The notes below the pieces were generated by a model. That model saw only the letters and a list, made by a program, of their open reading frames with translations, made no database searches and had not been told where the DNA came from. Below, in pieces: positions 1-11,366 of a DNA stretch of 57,164 nucleotides. The stretch covers positions 17,663 to 74,826 of the forward strand of contig NYXK01000028.1 of assembly GCA_002685535.1 (NCBI GenBank), in the 5' to 3' direction. The position numbers were made by a program, and so were the translations under genes. Every line of letters begins with the position of its first letter. Positions within the stretch are counted from its first letter, which is position 1. Source of the stretch: Deltaproteobacteria bacterium. Its GTDB lineage: Bacteria; SAR324; NAC60-12.

Positions 1-2744
1 TTCTTCCTCATCGACTGGGTTGAACAGCATCTGTACGGTATTGTTGAACGACCTGGAAGATTGAGAGAAGTTTCTGCTGCTGCTTCAACAGTAAGTGAGG
101 TTCGACCAGTGCATCGGAAGCGACAGAAGATTACGAGACATCCACGGCCTATCAATTGGGCTCCAAACACAAGGAGCAAGGATGACTGGATTAGACGGCA
201 GACAGATCCAAAATTGCAATCTAGAATTCAGCAGAGAAAGACTCTTCCTGCTTGGGAGATGAGAGAAATAATTATTGATACAGTCAATTCACACCAAGTC
301 ACGATCATTTCTGGTGAGACTGGTTCTGGAAAGTCTACACAGTCGGCGCAGTTCATCTTGGATGACCTTTACCAAAACTCGCTGGGCGATTCTGTGAAGA
401 TCATGTAAGTCTGCCCATGAGTAAATTGTGGTCTTTTTCTGACACAACATAGCTGCACTCAACCTCGTCGAATTTCTGCTCTCGGACTTGCCGACCGAGT
501 CAGTGAAGAAAGATGCTCATCTGTTGGCCAAGAGGTTGGTTACATCATCCGAGGAGAGTCCAAAACGTCGCAGAACACAAAAGTAACATTCGTTACCACC
601 GGTGTGCTTCTCAGAAGACTGCAGACTTCCGGAGGTAGCAGTGAAGATGTGGTGGCCAGCTTGGCCGATGTTAGCCATGTGATCATTGACGAGGTTCACG
701 AGCGCAGTCTCGACACAGATTTCTTACTGGTCCTTCTGAGAGATGTTCTCAAGAAGCGCAAGGATCTCAAGCTCATTTTGATGAGTGCTACGTTGGATGC
801 TGGAGTGTTTGAGGATTACTTCAAGAGCAACGGTAGAGTCGGCCGCGTGGAGATTAGTGGCCGAACTTACCCTGTTGAGGATTATTATCTCGATGATGTT
901 ATCCAGATGACAGGCTTCAACTCGGGACGCGGTGGGCGAAGAGACGAAGATGATGCAGACACTGCTGGCATGGACTCTGACGTGGCGGCTGCCATTCAGA
1001 GCATTGGCATGAGGATCAATTATGACTTGATCACACAGACTGTCAGAGAGATTGATGCCGAACTGTCCCATCTGAAACAGGGTGGCGGTATCCTCATATT
1101 TCTACCTGGTGTCGTTGAGATCAGTAGAACTATGGACGCTCTCCGATCGGTACATAATCTTCATGTATTACCACTTCATGCATCTCTTCAGTCCTCGGAG
1201 CAGCGTCGGGTATTTCCTCACGCACCACATGGCAAGCGGAAGGTTGTCGTTGCCACGAACGTTGCAGAGACTTCTATCACGATCGACGATATCGTCGCTG
1301 TTATTGACACTGGCCGAGTCAAGGAGACGAGCTACGATCCACAGAACAACATGCGGAAGCTCGAGGAAGTGTGGGCATCACGAGCAGCATGCAAACAAAG
1401 ACGTGGTCGTGCAGGTCGTGTCCAGGCTGGAAAGTGTTACAAGCTTTACACTCGAAACGCCGAGATGTCAAAGATGATGGAAAGACCAGAACCGGAAATA
1501 AGGAGAGTTCCTCTAGAGCAGCTCTGTCTCTCTGTTCGAGCTATGGGTATCAAGGAGGTGGCAGCTTTTTTGGCTAGTGCTCTCACGCCACCCGAGAGTT
1601 TAGCTGTGGATGGCGCAATGGACTTGCTCGGGAGAATGGGAGCTCTTGATGGAGATGATCTGACTGCGCTTGGTCGACATCTATCAATGATCCCAGCTGA
1701 TCTCCGATGTGGTAAGCTCATGGTCTACGGAGCAATGTTTGGATGTCTCGATTCGTGCGTGACCATCGCCGCGATCCTGACGGTCAAGTCTCCCTTCGTC
1801 TCTCCGCAAGACAAGCGAGAAGAAGCCAAGTCTGCACGAGCGAAGTTTGCGAAGAACCAAGGTGACTTGATTGGAGATCTGAAAGCCTTTGAACATTGGG
1901 ATGAGATGGTCAGCAATAGAGCGTGAGTTTCAAATTCTTGATCGAGTGGCTTTGTGCTAATAACTTCAGCATTCGACAAGGCGAAATCCGCAATTGGTGC
2001 TCAGACAACTACATTTCCTACCAAACTCTAAACGACATCTCCTCCAACCGCACGCAATACCTCACCTCTCTTCGCGAACTATCATTTATTCCATCTTCAC
2101 CTACTGCGCTCCTCGCCCTCAACAAACACAACTCTAACACCTCGCTCCTGCGCTCCCTCTGCGCAGGCGCCTTCAATCCCCAACTTGCACGTATCGATTT
2201 CCCCGACAAGAAATTCGCGCCCTCCGTGTCTGGTGCCGTGGAGCTCGATCCCGAGGCCAAGACAATCAAGTATTTCAATCAGGAGAATGGACGTGTATTC
2301 GTGCATCCTAGCTCAACGATCTTTGATGCTCAGGGCTTCCCGGGGAATAGTGTCTACATGAGTTACTTCAACAAGATGGCCACAAGCAAAGTCTTCATCC
2401 GTGACTTGACGCGTCAGTACCTCTTTCCATCTCGCTCCCCTACCTTATCCTCATCTCCTGTCTAAATTTTAGACACAATCTAACAACATAAAGCATTTAA
2501 CGCCTACACCGCACTCCTGTTCTCCGGCCCCATAAACCTCGACACCCTCGGCCGCGGCCTCATCGTTGACGGCTGGTTACGGCTACGAGGCTGGGCCCGA
2601 ATCGGGGTGTTAGTCAGCAGACTTAGAGGTATGCTTGATGATGTTTTGGCGAGGAAGATCGATGAGCCGGAGATGGACTTGGCAGGGAATGAGGTCGTGG
2701 AGGCGGTTATGCATTTGGTGGAATTAGATGGGTTGGATCAGTAG
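1..2744 (+). CDS. DExH-box RNA helicase (DHX29/DHX36/YTHDC2-like), 3' part
   Basis: ATP-dependent SF2 RNA helicase of the DEAH/RHA group, probably acting in the cytosol on structured RNA or translation. The 5' end lies outside the window. Exons are 1-404, 453-1922, 1970-2412 and 2494-2744; all phases agree and give 855 residues plus stop. Visible motifs are GETGSGKST (motif I), CTQPRR (Ia), DEVHER (II, DExH form), SAT (III), ATNVAETSITIDD (V) and QRRGRAGR (VI). The HA2 winged-helix region follows, and an OB-fold segment with VFIRDLTPFNAYTALLFSG spans the last junction. The introns are 48, 47 and 81 bp. The gene is intact in all the sequence seen. Yeast YLR419W and fission-yeast Ucp12 belong to the same general family; exact orthology cannot be settled without the N-terminus. 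Confidence 0.95.
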
Positions 2745-3022
2745 GTAGCTTTCCCAATTTCCCACGAGTGTGGTGTGAGAGACTGGACGGAATGGCATGC
2801 GTTGGGTACGACGGGTAGAGTGGACACTATGCAGGAGTGACAAGGGTAGAATGGGGGCGCATAGCTGGCTTTTGGACATTGCCTTGGGTATGAGCATATA
2901 GATGGCGTCTCCCCCTCCTCCAATTCAGTACACTTTTTGCGTTGCCTGCGCAGTCTTTTCGCTTCGTTGCACGAATTCTTGCTCGCTAAACAGCCTTACT
3001 TTTTGACACTACGCCCTCAATC

Positions 3023-4386
3023 ATGCAGGACGCAAGCCGCAATATCGACTCGACCAACCGGATGGATCTACTGCCTGATATCAGTTTGCCTTTTGACCCT
3101 AGCAGGGGCTTTGAGGGCGCTGAGGCTGGGTAAGTTTTTTTTTTACTAACATTCGTAGTCGATCAGGACAATTGAGTCCACTTGGCGCATATGCAGCAAC
3201 AGCCGAGCGTTTCAGCTTCTACCATGGCCAGAAAAACATATGTAGCGCGACTCCAGCTTTGTTCCAAGACGACGCCAATGTCGCCCACACCTGGGACGTC
3301 AATGATCGAGTTGGTGCCATCAATTCGTCAGTTACCTTTGTACCTACCTATGACATCAATGGATCCAACTCCCGGGGCCCAAATGCCTCGACAGCAATCT
3401 TTCTAGATGTTCAGTTGCCAGCAAATGTCCCTTGGGATTTTCATCGGGAACCCCTGAGCTTCAACAATGCTCAGACTGTCGGGACTGCAATTAGCAATCC
3501 AATCGCCACCCGTTGGGGTGTATCTTCTATTGACGACCATGGCTTCAGCAACGAGCAGTCTGGGTCAGTAGCTCAGTACCTTGATGGCAATGCCGTCGGC
3601 TATCTGACCTCAAGTCACGGAAGTGAATTGATGACTGGCCACAAAGTCTTCATGGATGAGGGATCTGGTGCAGCGACCCAGTACTTCGATGGCACTGAAT
3701 TGGGCGCTTTGACTTCATCCTGTGGAAATGGATTGATGGCTGTCCACAAAGACTTCATGAATGAAAAAGCTGGGACAGTAGCTTACAACCCTGGTGCCAC
3801 CTCCTCGGCCTCGCTATTCGGGTCCAGTCTCGGGATGACACAGGCTCCTCTGTTCAGGGCTACCGGCATGAACAATGTCGTCAATGGAACGAGCATTGGC
3901 ATGCCCAACGCAGCCTGCCTACAGCCCGAAACTATGGACAACTTCGGCATGGCGATAAACACCTGGATGCCAAACATTACCCCAAACGCCATGGATAGCC
4001 TCAATTCGGGACTGCACCTCGGCAATGTGCAGCCAGCCATGAGATTTAGTCCTGCCAGCATGTTTGACCCTAACATCACGCCTTTCAAAGCGTCTTCAAC
4101 CTCGCCCTCTCTTCCTGGCCAAACAACTGCTCCACTTGCTCACCCTCAGCCCTCTGCTCGAGACAGTCGCACTCGATGCACCTTCGTGGGCTGCAACCAG
4201 ATCTTCCGACGTCCCTCTGACCGACTTCGTCACGAGAATAGTGTGCACTGGAACATGCCAGGATCCCATCTCTGCCACGTCCACGGATGTCCCAAGAGCC
4301 ACGGCAGCGGCTACAAGAGAGCCGATAAGCTTACTGAGCATCTCTGGAAGAAGCATCCTGATCTCGGATTTTCCAAGGCTTCTTAG
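3023..4386 (+). CDS. C2H2 zinc-finger protein with internal 35-residue repeats
   Basis: Predicted 444-residue nuclear protein, probably a DNA-binding regulator. Exons are 3023-3129 and 3159-4386. The first ATG starts MQDASRNIDSTNRM, and the junction gives EAG-RSGQLSP in frame. No ATG occurs early in the long second exon, so the small first exon is needed. Two C-terminal fingers are visible: C-x4-C in RTRCTFVGCNQIF with its histidines in RLRHENSVH, then C-x4-C in CHVHGCP with histidines in EHLWKKH. The rest is low in recognisable domains, rich in N, G, S and M, and holds two 35-codon repeats. The oddity is the intron: it would be only 29 bp (3130-3158), although it has GTAAG, ACTAAC and TAG signals and a T10 run. 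A collapsed T run is possible. No target can be inferred. Confidence 0.85.
3559..3786 (+). repeat. Tandem 105-bp coding repeat (2 copies plus partial third)
   Basis: Inside the C2H2 gene, codons beginning SGSVAQYLDG (3559) recur exactly 105 bp later as SGAATQYFDG (3664). A third start, AGTVAYNPG, lies at 3769. Each unit also carries LTSS, a LM-x2-HK motif and FM(D/N)E. The period is a whole number of codons, so the duplication lengthened the protein without changing frame. Confidence 0.85.
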
Positions 4387-4894
4387 ATGTGAGGCTCGAT
4401 CCGACTAGGTGTGGTAACTTACTTTACGTACCGATTGTTGGTAGTGGTTGTTTGATGGATGGTTGCGGACGGGTAGGAGATTTAGGAGAGTTGGAATTAC
4501 CGATCTTGTTTTCTGCTTTGGAATTGCTCGGATATCTTGTTTGGTTTCTTTGGTGCTCTCATGACGATTGCTCTTGATACTTAATGGCCCATTTAGCTTA
4601 GATTCTTGCCCCTAGGAAAAACGTGTTTGCATTTCTTACTTTCGCATTCTTCACAACACCAAGAATTGTGCAGCTTTGAGTGATTTTAATGGTAATGAAT
4701 TGGTCTATCAGTACTCTGACTGTCCTTTGCAAGCCTCAGACTTCAAATGTACCTGTATTAGAGGCCTGGTTCATAACCCACGATTAGAAACGCCCTTCCG
4801 CAGTTCTGTTACTGATCTTTCCTAGCCCTGCCCGCTGTCGGTGTTGAACACTTATGACCCTTGAGCTCACCAAGCCGTGCAACTGATCTTTCTA

Positions 4895-5392
4895 TCATGA
4901 ACCGGCATAACAATCCTTATCCCAACTTCTGAACCTGAACCGCCCATCATCAACCTGTCTCGTCTCCTCAACCGTAATACCATAGAACAAACACATCGTA
5001 TACCGATCCTCAAACAGAACACTTTTGCACTGGCCGCGTCCGGTACCCGCATCAACGACGTCGGCACGGCATTGCTCGACGCAGGCACGCACGTTGGAAC
5101 CGACTTGTTGGTGGATTACTGGGGTGGAGCTTCCAGGACCGGGCTGCAGGTCGGCGTTCGGGATCCCGCAGAGTGGGTAGCCGTGTGGGTAGACTGTTGG
5201 GGCTGCTAGCTTGGTGAAGGGGGAATAGGAGCATGTGGATGTCGTGCCTGTGGATGCGGATTCTCTTTTCTTGGCTTTTGTGGTGATGGTTCCGGTTGAG
5301 GTGCGAATCGATGATGATGCGTCTCTTATGACGAGTTGGCCATGAGCTGCGAAGGCGAGTGCCGCGCCCAGAATGATGATGCTGAATTTCAT
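4895..5392 (-). CDS. Small secreted protein with apple/PAN-like cysteine pattern
   Basis: Single-exon gene for 165 residues. The N-terminus (MKFSIIILGAALAFAAHG) is a clear signal peptide, so the protein is probably secreted. A Ser/Thr-rich spacer (about residues 25-52) is followed by a cysteine-containing domain with the spaced pattern CVEQCRAD, then CKSVLFE, then CLFYG, and DKDCY near the end. This order resembles fungal apple/PAN-like domains, which bind protein or carbohydrate ligands. The ATG at 5392 directly opens the signal peptide. The gene is convergent with the C2H2 gene, and more than 2 kb of gene-free DNA lies upstream. Size, secretion and cysteine content also fit an effector-type protein, but that is inference. 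Confidence 0.75.
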   Translation of the reverse strand: MKFSIIILGAALAFAAHGQLVIRDASSSIRTSTGTITTKAKKRESASTGTTSTCSYSPFTKLAAPTVYPHGYPLCGIPNADLQPGPGSSTPVIHQQVGSNVRACVEQCRADVVDAGTGRGQCKSVLFEDRYTMCLFYGITVEETRQVDDGRFRFRSWDKDCYAGS

Positions 5393-7730
5393 GTTGGAAT
5401 GGATGTGATTGACTCAGCTACTGTCGAGGAACAATGATTGAGATATTAATCTGTGAAATCTGAAAGAAGTGGTGATGTTGAGTTGTGATGTTTATTTCGA
5501 TGGAGTTTGAGAGTTGGGCTGCGATGCGAAACCATGATCTAGACATTGATGTTAGGGAAGGAGCGGAGGTTTAATTGAGAGAGAATCTCTTTCCTGCGTC
5601 GAAGTCGCTTAAAAAGAATTCCGAGAATAATTCAACACTTAACACAACAAAAGCCGCCTAGAATATCACAATTAATAGTGTCTTCTTTCAGGCAAGGTGA
5701 GGATAGAAGTATGAGTGAACATGTCAAAATTTGCTGACCGCGTCGGGTTTGAGATAGCAGGAGCTGGCTAGTTTTGTGCACTGATTGCAAACGAGAAAGA
5801 AGAAAGTGTGAGACAATCTAAAGAACTCAACGTGAAGCAGCGATACCAATTCCAAAAGGGTTCACATTTACTGTCCCTTTGAGAATTTACTGATTAGGTT
5901 TGTTTACAATCCGCGATGCTAAAAGTCGTGAAGCGAGGGTGGGGCGGGCATTACCCCGCACTGCGTGAATATTACAGCACGGCTGCAGGCTGCAGCACGC
6001 CAGATAAATAATTTAGCCCTTCCGAAGAAAGGAGGAGGGATGATCCGACTCTCGAGTCATCATCATCGAAACATATCTTTGCTGCACCCTCAAAACAACT
6101 GCACCGTTCCGCGATCGAGACGCGTTGGAGAACTCGAGGTGGAGGATTCACGGAGAGCTTAGGAGGAGGCGATCGAAGGAGCATGGGAGTAGAGTTGCTG
6201 GAAGCATCGCGGGGTACGATGGGCTGAGGAAGTGACTTCGAACTGGTTGGAGACTAGTCATGACCCAATGCTTGGCCGTCGAGATCTGGATAGAAAATCT
6301 GTTGGGTAGAAGATGTATGTTCGCGGCAGCTGCTCCCTCCTTTGCTACCCCAGATCTTCCGAACCTAGACTGATATCGGACCAGAAGCCGGCTTTCTCGG
6401 ACGACTGGACGAAGCCCGACTCTTTCCTCCTCGAGTCGACGTCTCGCCAAAACGGACAGACCTATCCCTCCTCGAAGCACCCCCCTTCAGAATCCGAGGA
6501 TCCGGCAGCCTCATTTACCTTAGTAAATTGCATGAAAGCAAAATCAAAAATCAAAATACGGAAACAACGAAGTCCTCTCTACGAGAGGAAAGCAGCAAAG
6601 TATTTGGAACACGCGCGAGCTCTCTTGCGGAGCCTTGAAGGAAATATTAAGATAATTATTGGAGACGCATATTATTGTTCCGGGCTCGGAAGAGAATCCC
6701 CAGTCCGGACGGGAGGAGGAAAAGCTCCTTCTTGAGCTGCCCGATGTGGGCGCCAGTATAAGAAGGAGCTTTACATAGGATCTGCCGGGAGCTTTCTGTT
6801 TTCTTGACGTGGAGCTTTGTTCAGGAGGAATAATTATCTCATGCTTTGTACAGCACGGTCGCCGAAATCGAAGATCATTTCAAGAGTGATGTTGGAAGAA
6901 GATCTTTGAACCTCCGCGAGATCTCGGGAGGTTCTCTCGGACGACATCTGGATGATTCCGTCAGCTGCCTTTCGAAAGAGCTTTTCGAGATGTCAAGGAG
7001 GTACATTCCTGCCGTAAGAGAGGTGGGGTGGTCGTCCTGGCCGGGGAAGAGGAGAGCGAGAGAAGTAGCTCAGGGCGAGGGTATCGGAGTAGGCTTGTCT
7101 AACGGCCGGGCGCGATATCTGGGGTAGAATCCAAATTGCAGTAATAAGGTTGGGAGATCGAACATACTACTCAGTGAAGGAGAGACGAAGTCGATAGCCA
7201 CGTGTTGCGGCCTACAGCATAATACGAAAGGCCTTCCCTAATACGTCGTTCTTTGTTCGAGTGGAAAGTTCAAATTAATTGATGTGCGAAGAGGCATCTC
7301 TACGTTCCAGTCCTTTCGTGGTCCCAAGGAGGAAACCTTCATGTAGGCCAAAGTCCGCTAACCCTTTTCCATCTCTAAGCGACTCGGCTGCTCAGCGGGG
7401 CTGCTTTTGTAAATAAAAGATGCTCGCATCTCCCTTGGCCGTCTGTGAAGAGCACTGTCGTGAAAACATGAACCATCAAGGCACTGAGATGATTAAAGAA
7501 TCACTCCTCGTGACTCATGAGCTATTTTGCCAAAAGATTATCGGAAGGGTTCAGGGTCGATTATCACTAATTTGGTTAGAGAATTCTTGAAAGTTTGGTT
7601 CGCGAAAGTAGCTGCTAGAGCCGCGTTTTGGTCTCGCACACCAGTTAATTACCACACATGCGCTAAAACATGGGCTTCAATAGAACTTTAACATTCATCT
7701 TTCGTTTTCATTTATTTTGAGCTATTCTAC
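5393..7730. other. Gene-poor intergenic region
   Basis: No ORF here has an ATG start, splice signals and protein-like composition together. The longest open frames (about 6148-6480 on the minus strand and 6313-6735 on the plus strand) overlap each other and look like chance frames. The part next to 5393 should hold the promoter of the small secreted protein. The only structured element I see is the inverted repeat at 6721-6772. Confidence 0.6.
6721..6772. repeat. 13-bp perfect inverted repeat, 26-nt loop
   Basis: AAAGCTCCTTCTT at 6721-6733 is the exact reverse complement of AAGAAGGAGCTTT at 6760-6772. The sequence between them is GC-rich. Two further GGAGCTTT copies follow within about 50 bp. 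It could be a transposon-derived end, a hairpin in an unannotated transcript, or chance; no ORF depends on it. Confidence 0.6.
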
Positions 7731-9410
7731 ATGCCCAACTTCATCAAACCAAAAGCTCAAATCGCCACCATGTATTCGAAGATCCCCGACGCCGCTCGCT
7801 CCATGAAATTGACCATGCGAACACCTGCTTGGAAGAAGCCAAAGGCCGACACACCCATAGAAGGTCATATGCTCGCCGACCCAGAGACTTCAGTACCGAC
7901 CGGCTCTACTCACCTTTTCAGCCGAAAAAGTTCCCCAAGGATGAATCAAAATGATACACAACCTGCTGCCCCTACATATCGGATCGTGTCTTTTATTGAG
8001 GTACCCTGGCCTGAGACCGCTCATGAGAGGTTTCACGCCGCAGAATCGATCCTTAGCCGTCCAGACTGCAACCTCTCCCCAATTGGCGAACGTGCTTGGA
8101 GGAAGTATAGGACGGCAGTCGAAGGCTGGATCCAATCATGGAAGCCGAGATATTGGGCATATTGTTTTGATCCAGGGTATGCAGAAGACTTCTTTCACAT
8201 CAATCCAGAACAACTGGACTGTGTCCAACGGCGATGTTACAACATCATTGCGGAGCACGACAGGCATAGAGTCAGCCGAACGGCATTTATCCAGGACCTT
8301 ACCAAAGAACAAAATGACATTATGAGAAATGTCCTATGTCTATATAAGAGCCTCTACTACGCTCAGTACGGTACTGCCGTCAGAGCAGCATGCAAACAGA
8401 AGGGCGAGAAATTCGAGACTCGACCATCCCTGACCGAGGAGTCTTCATCAACTTACAGAAAGAGCTCGAAGCCGAGGCCGAGCATTTCAGACAAGTCCTC
8501 CAAGGCGAAATACCCAACGCCCATCGCGGAAGTCCAACAACTGCAATCCTCCATACCATTGCCACTGCATGCAGCCTTGACGCGATGGAAATTCAGGAAA
8601 TGATCTGCCGCTATGCAATCCATGGCAAGCTCAAAGACGACAATTTACAAGAATACCTCAAAAATGGCGATCTATCTATTCACATGTTCGATCCACCAAG
8701 AGACTATGCATCGATATTGGTCAGAAAAGCCCAAGTATCAAGACGAGAAGTCACTCCAAAACAAGTTGCTACAATCTATCGTCTACTCGGACCTGGTAAA
8801 CATTCCCGAAACCACCAAAGATATCCAATCAAAGACGAGCCCATGGGTCATGTCCCGGGAAAACGAAACATCGCATACGGTCTCGCCGACATTTTAGAAA
8901 AAGATCTTCTGAACCTAAGAAACATATTCTATATGGATGAGGGCGAGGAAGCAGACGCTTGCGCTGGTTATCAGAAAGTTGATTCGACGATGGTATCGGC
9001 AAGATCTATTCTGGGGTGGCAACAGAGATCTATGTCAATTTGAAGATTTGGTCAAGATGGGTACGAAGGATGGCAAGAACGTGTCGCTCATGGAGAAGGA
9101 TAGGGAGAGGAACAAGAAGGGGATCAAGAGTGTATTTCAGTGGATGGGGAAGAGCGCTATCTTGGAAGATAATAGGCGGGAGGATGAGATTGTGGAGAGG
9201 AACAAGAATTTTGAAGATGGACTTGAGGAGTTGGATAGGATGAGGAATGGAAAGCTTGGGGAATATCTGGAACCGGACAAGGAGTGGCTTGCGCGGCTTT
9301 TGGGGGTAGTCGAATGGATGGGGATAGATGAGTCGGACTTGACTGAGTTGGAAGAGGAATCTCCTTCCGGTGGGAGCGACGCAGATGATGAAGATGAGGG
9401 TGGAGATTAG
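7731..9410 (+). pseudogene. Disrupted gene of unknown family
   Basis: Not recognised. A protein-like frame opens at ATG 7731; the second ATG, at 7770, has the better CACCATG context. It runs to about 8400. The plausible frame then moves by one base (for example VFINLQKELEAEAEHF, about 8440-8900) and moves again near 8950 to a frame ending in an acidic tail (EEESPSGGSDADDEDEGGD) at 9410. A GTAAAC...TTTTAG intron at 8796-8897 (102 bp) fits the middle part. The third shift could only be an intron if it were 37 bp, which is too short to trust. The regions are charged and helical-looking, with no signal peptide or transmembrane segment. It may be a decaying lineage-specific gene or a gene damaged by assembly indels. 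The total would be about 500 residues. Confidence 0.5.
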
Positions 9411-9748
9411 GATGAGATCGAGGAAGATGACCTGATAGGATTGAGTGGTGCACATCAGACAGAAGATGAGGGCATGGCTCTTGATGCCCAAAAGGAAGAC
9501 AATCCTGCTTCCTCGGCTTAACTAGATCCCAGCACAGATCCGGAATCAAAGATTCTTAGCTCATCGTGATATCGAGAGGCTGCCTCAACAGTCACAATGA
9601 CCTCGTGACCTGCATTTTGCTGCTGACTTGAAATTTTTCCTTTCGCCCCAAAGAAACCCCGAACAGACTTGTGCTTTCAAAATGATAAACAAACGCCGAT
9701 GCCGTGAAGTTAACCAGATAATGAGAGGAACAATACCGATACCTGATA

Positions 9749-11366
9749 TCAAACATCATCTCTCCTGGCCCTTTTTTCCTGGCGAGTACTCATCTCCTTC
9801 GGATCCCCAGCTCTTTTGGAGTTTCCTGGCAGTACAACGAGACTGTTCGCAAGTGCCATCGCGTTCGAAATTCGCTGTCTCTCTACTTGCAGCAGAGCCT
9901 CAGAGTCTTGGACACTCCTTTCCAAAGCCTCGACTTTGAATGATGCGGCTTTGCGATCCGCCTCTAGAGTCGCGATCATGGTGGTAGTGTCGTCGTCCGC
10001 TCGGGAAGATAGTGCAATGGTGGGTTGACGAACACATTCTTTCTGTTTTCCAAGTTTCCTCTCCGACATCTTGAGTTTGTCCTACACGAGAACATTAGTC
10101 TGCTATGGCAGTAGCAAGATCGGTGAAGACTCGCCACCAATGCAACTCGAAGTCGTCATTCTTCGTGCGTGCTACCCATTGCATCTTTCAGCTCCTTGCG
10201 AATCTCATCCGAGCCTGATTTCTTGATCTGATTTTGGAGGGCTTGCGACGCGGATGGGACAGTACCGCTTTTGGCATTCTACAAAACATCAGTATCAGCT
10301 ATTTCGGGTGAATTTAGTTTTGGATCAGCATGTATTGACTCACAGGATCACATTTATCGCTATCCATCGATGGCGATCTCAAACGCTTGTGCCCTAGCCT
10401 GGGAGAAACCGTGCCAGATGCGGAACAGTTGTCGGGAGCCTGCGGGACTCTGTCTCTATCGGCGTAGCCTTGGTAGAAAGTACCAGCTTCATGGTGATAT
10501 TTGTCTCCGGCTTCAAAGTATATTTCCTCAAGATCTGCAGACTTGATGGCTCTGGGAGGTGCTGCAATGAAAGAATTCTCGCTCCACCTTGGCACCATCG
10601 GGAAATACAATTCATCTTCCAAGCCAATGAAGAGGAATTTGGTTCCAGAGACCACCGTACTTGGGCACTTGCAAGAGAATTTACTCATGCCTATAATATT
10701 GTCAACCAAGTTCACGAAGTATGGTGAACAGGTACTAACCCTTTCCAACCAAATGGCAGAATTTGCCCTCACAGGACTTCTGATGATGCAGGATCACATA
10801 CCATTCTGTAAAGTTGCTAAAAGTCTGTTGAATGATGTCCGACCCTGCATCCTCGCAAGAAACCAAGATCTCGTATCGGAAATCACTCTGCTGGCACTTC
10901 ATATTGAGGGGCATCAGACGGAGTCGGTTGCCATATTCTCGAAGCAGATCCGAATTGGAGCGGTCTTCACTCTTGTGCTTTGGAGGCAGTTCTGTCAATA
11001 CCAATGCAAAGAGATCAAGAGCGATATGATTGCAGAGATGCTTGCCAGTCTGAGGGTTGGGACGGTCATCTGTCTCGAGCTGCCTTGAGATCCGACAGGG
11101 AGATCTTCATGGCTAGACTTGAACTTGTGGTTGAGCATAATCTTGTCGTTGTGTACGATCAAATCACTTTTCGACTCTAGGTTTCCTTTGAGACGGAGAG
11201 ATAGACCCTTGAAATCAGTATCTATGTCTAGAGCGCATTGTAGAGCATGTCTGAGCTCAATGAAGTAGGGAGTGCTGGAGAAGGCGGTGTTCGATGATAT
11301 TCTCAAGAGGTACCGCTGATCCTCAGGCGTACCCGGTTTGGTCTCTGCCAATATCTTGAAACCCAT
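9749..11366 (-). pseudogene. Decayed, ATPase-less paralogue of the GHKL ATPase gene at 17057-20740
   Basis: Minus-strand fragments match the middle and C-terminal parts of the GHKL protein in the same order. At 11366-10995 a TPEDQRYLL...ELRHALQCALD stretch parallels TPREQQCYLL...GVERALRAALA. At 11060-10735 HIALDLFALVLTEL parallels HIVLDLYELVLDEL. At 10772-10314 CKCPSTVVS and DELYFPMVPR parallel CGCPEKVVS and DEVYFPMVSR. At 10069-9749 a helical segment ends in KRARRDDV, like the KRARVSLF tail. Near 11075 the matching frame moves by one base inside what is a continuous exon of the full gene, which breaks the ORF. The N-terminal ATPase is absent: the first match begins just inside the ATG at 11366. 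Most likely this is a pseudogenised partial duplicate; a shortened ATPase-free product is less likely. Confidence 0.75.

Noticed and set aside
1446-1979. Antisense ORFs within the helicase
   Set aside because: Shadow frames of a conserved coding sequence, with no independent support.
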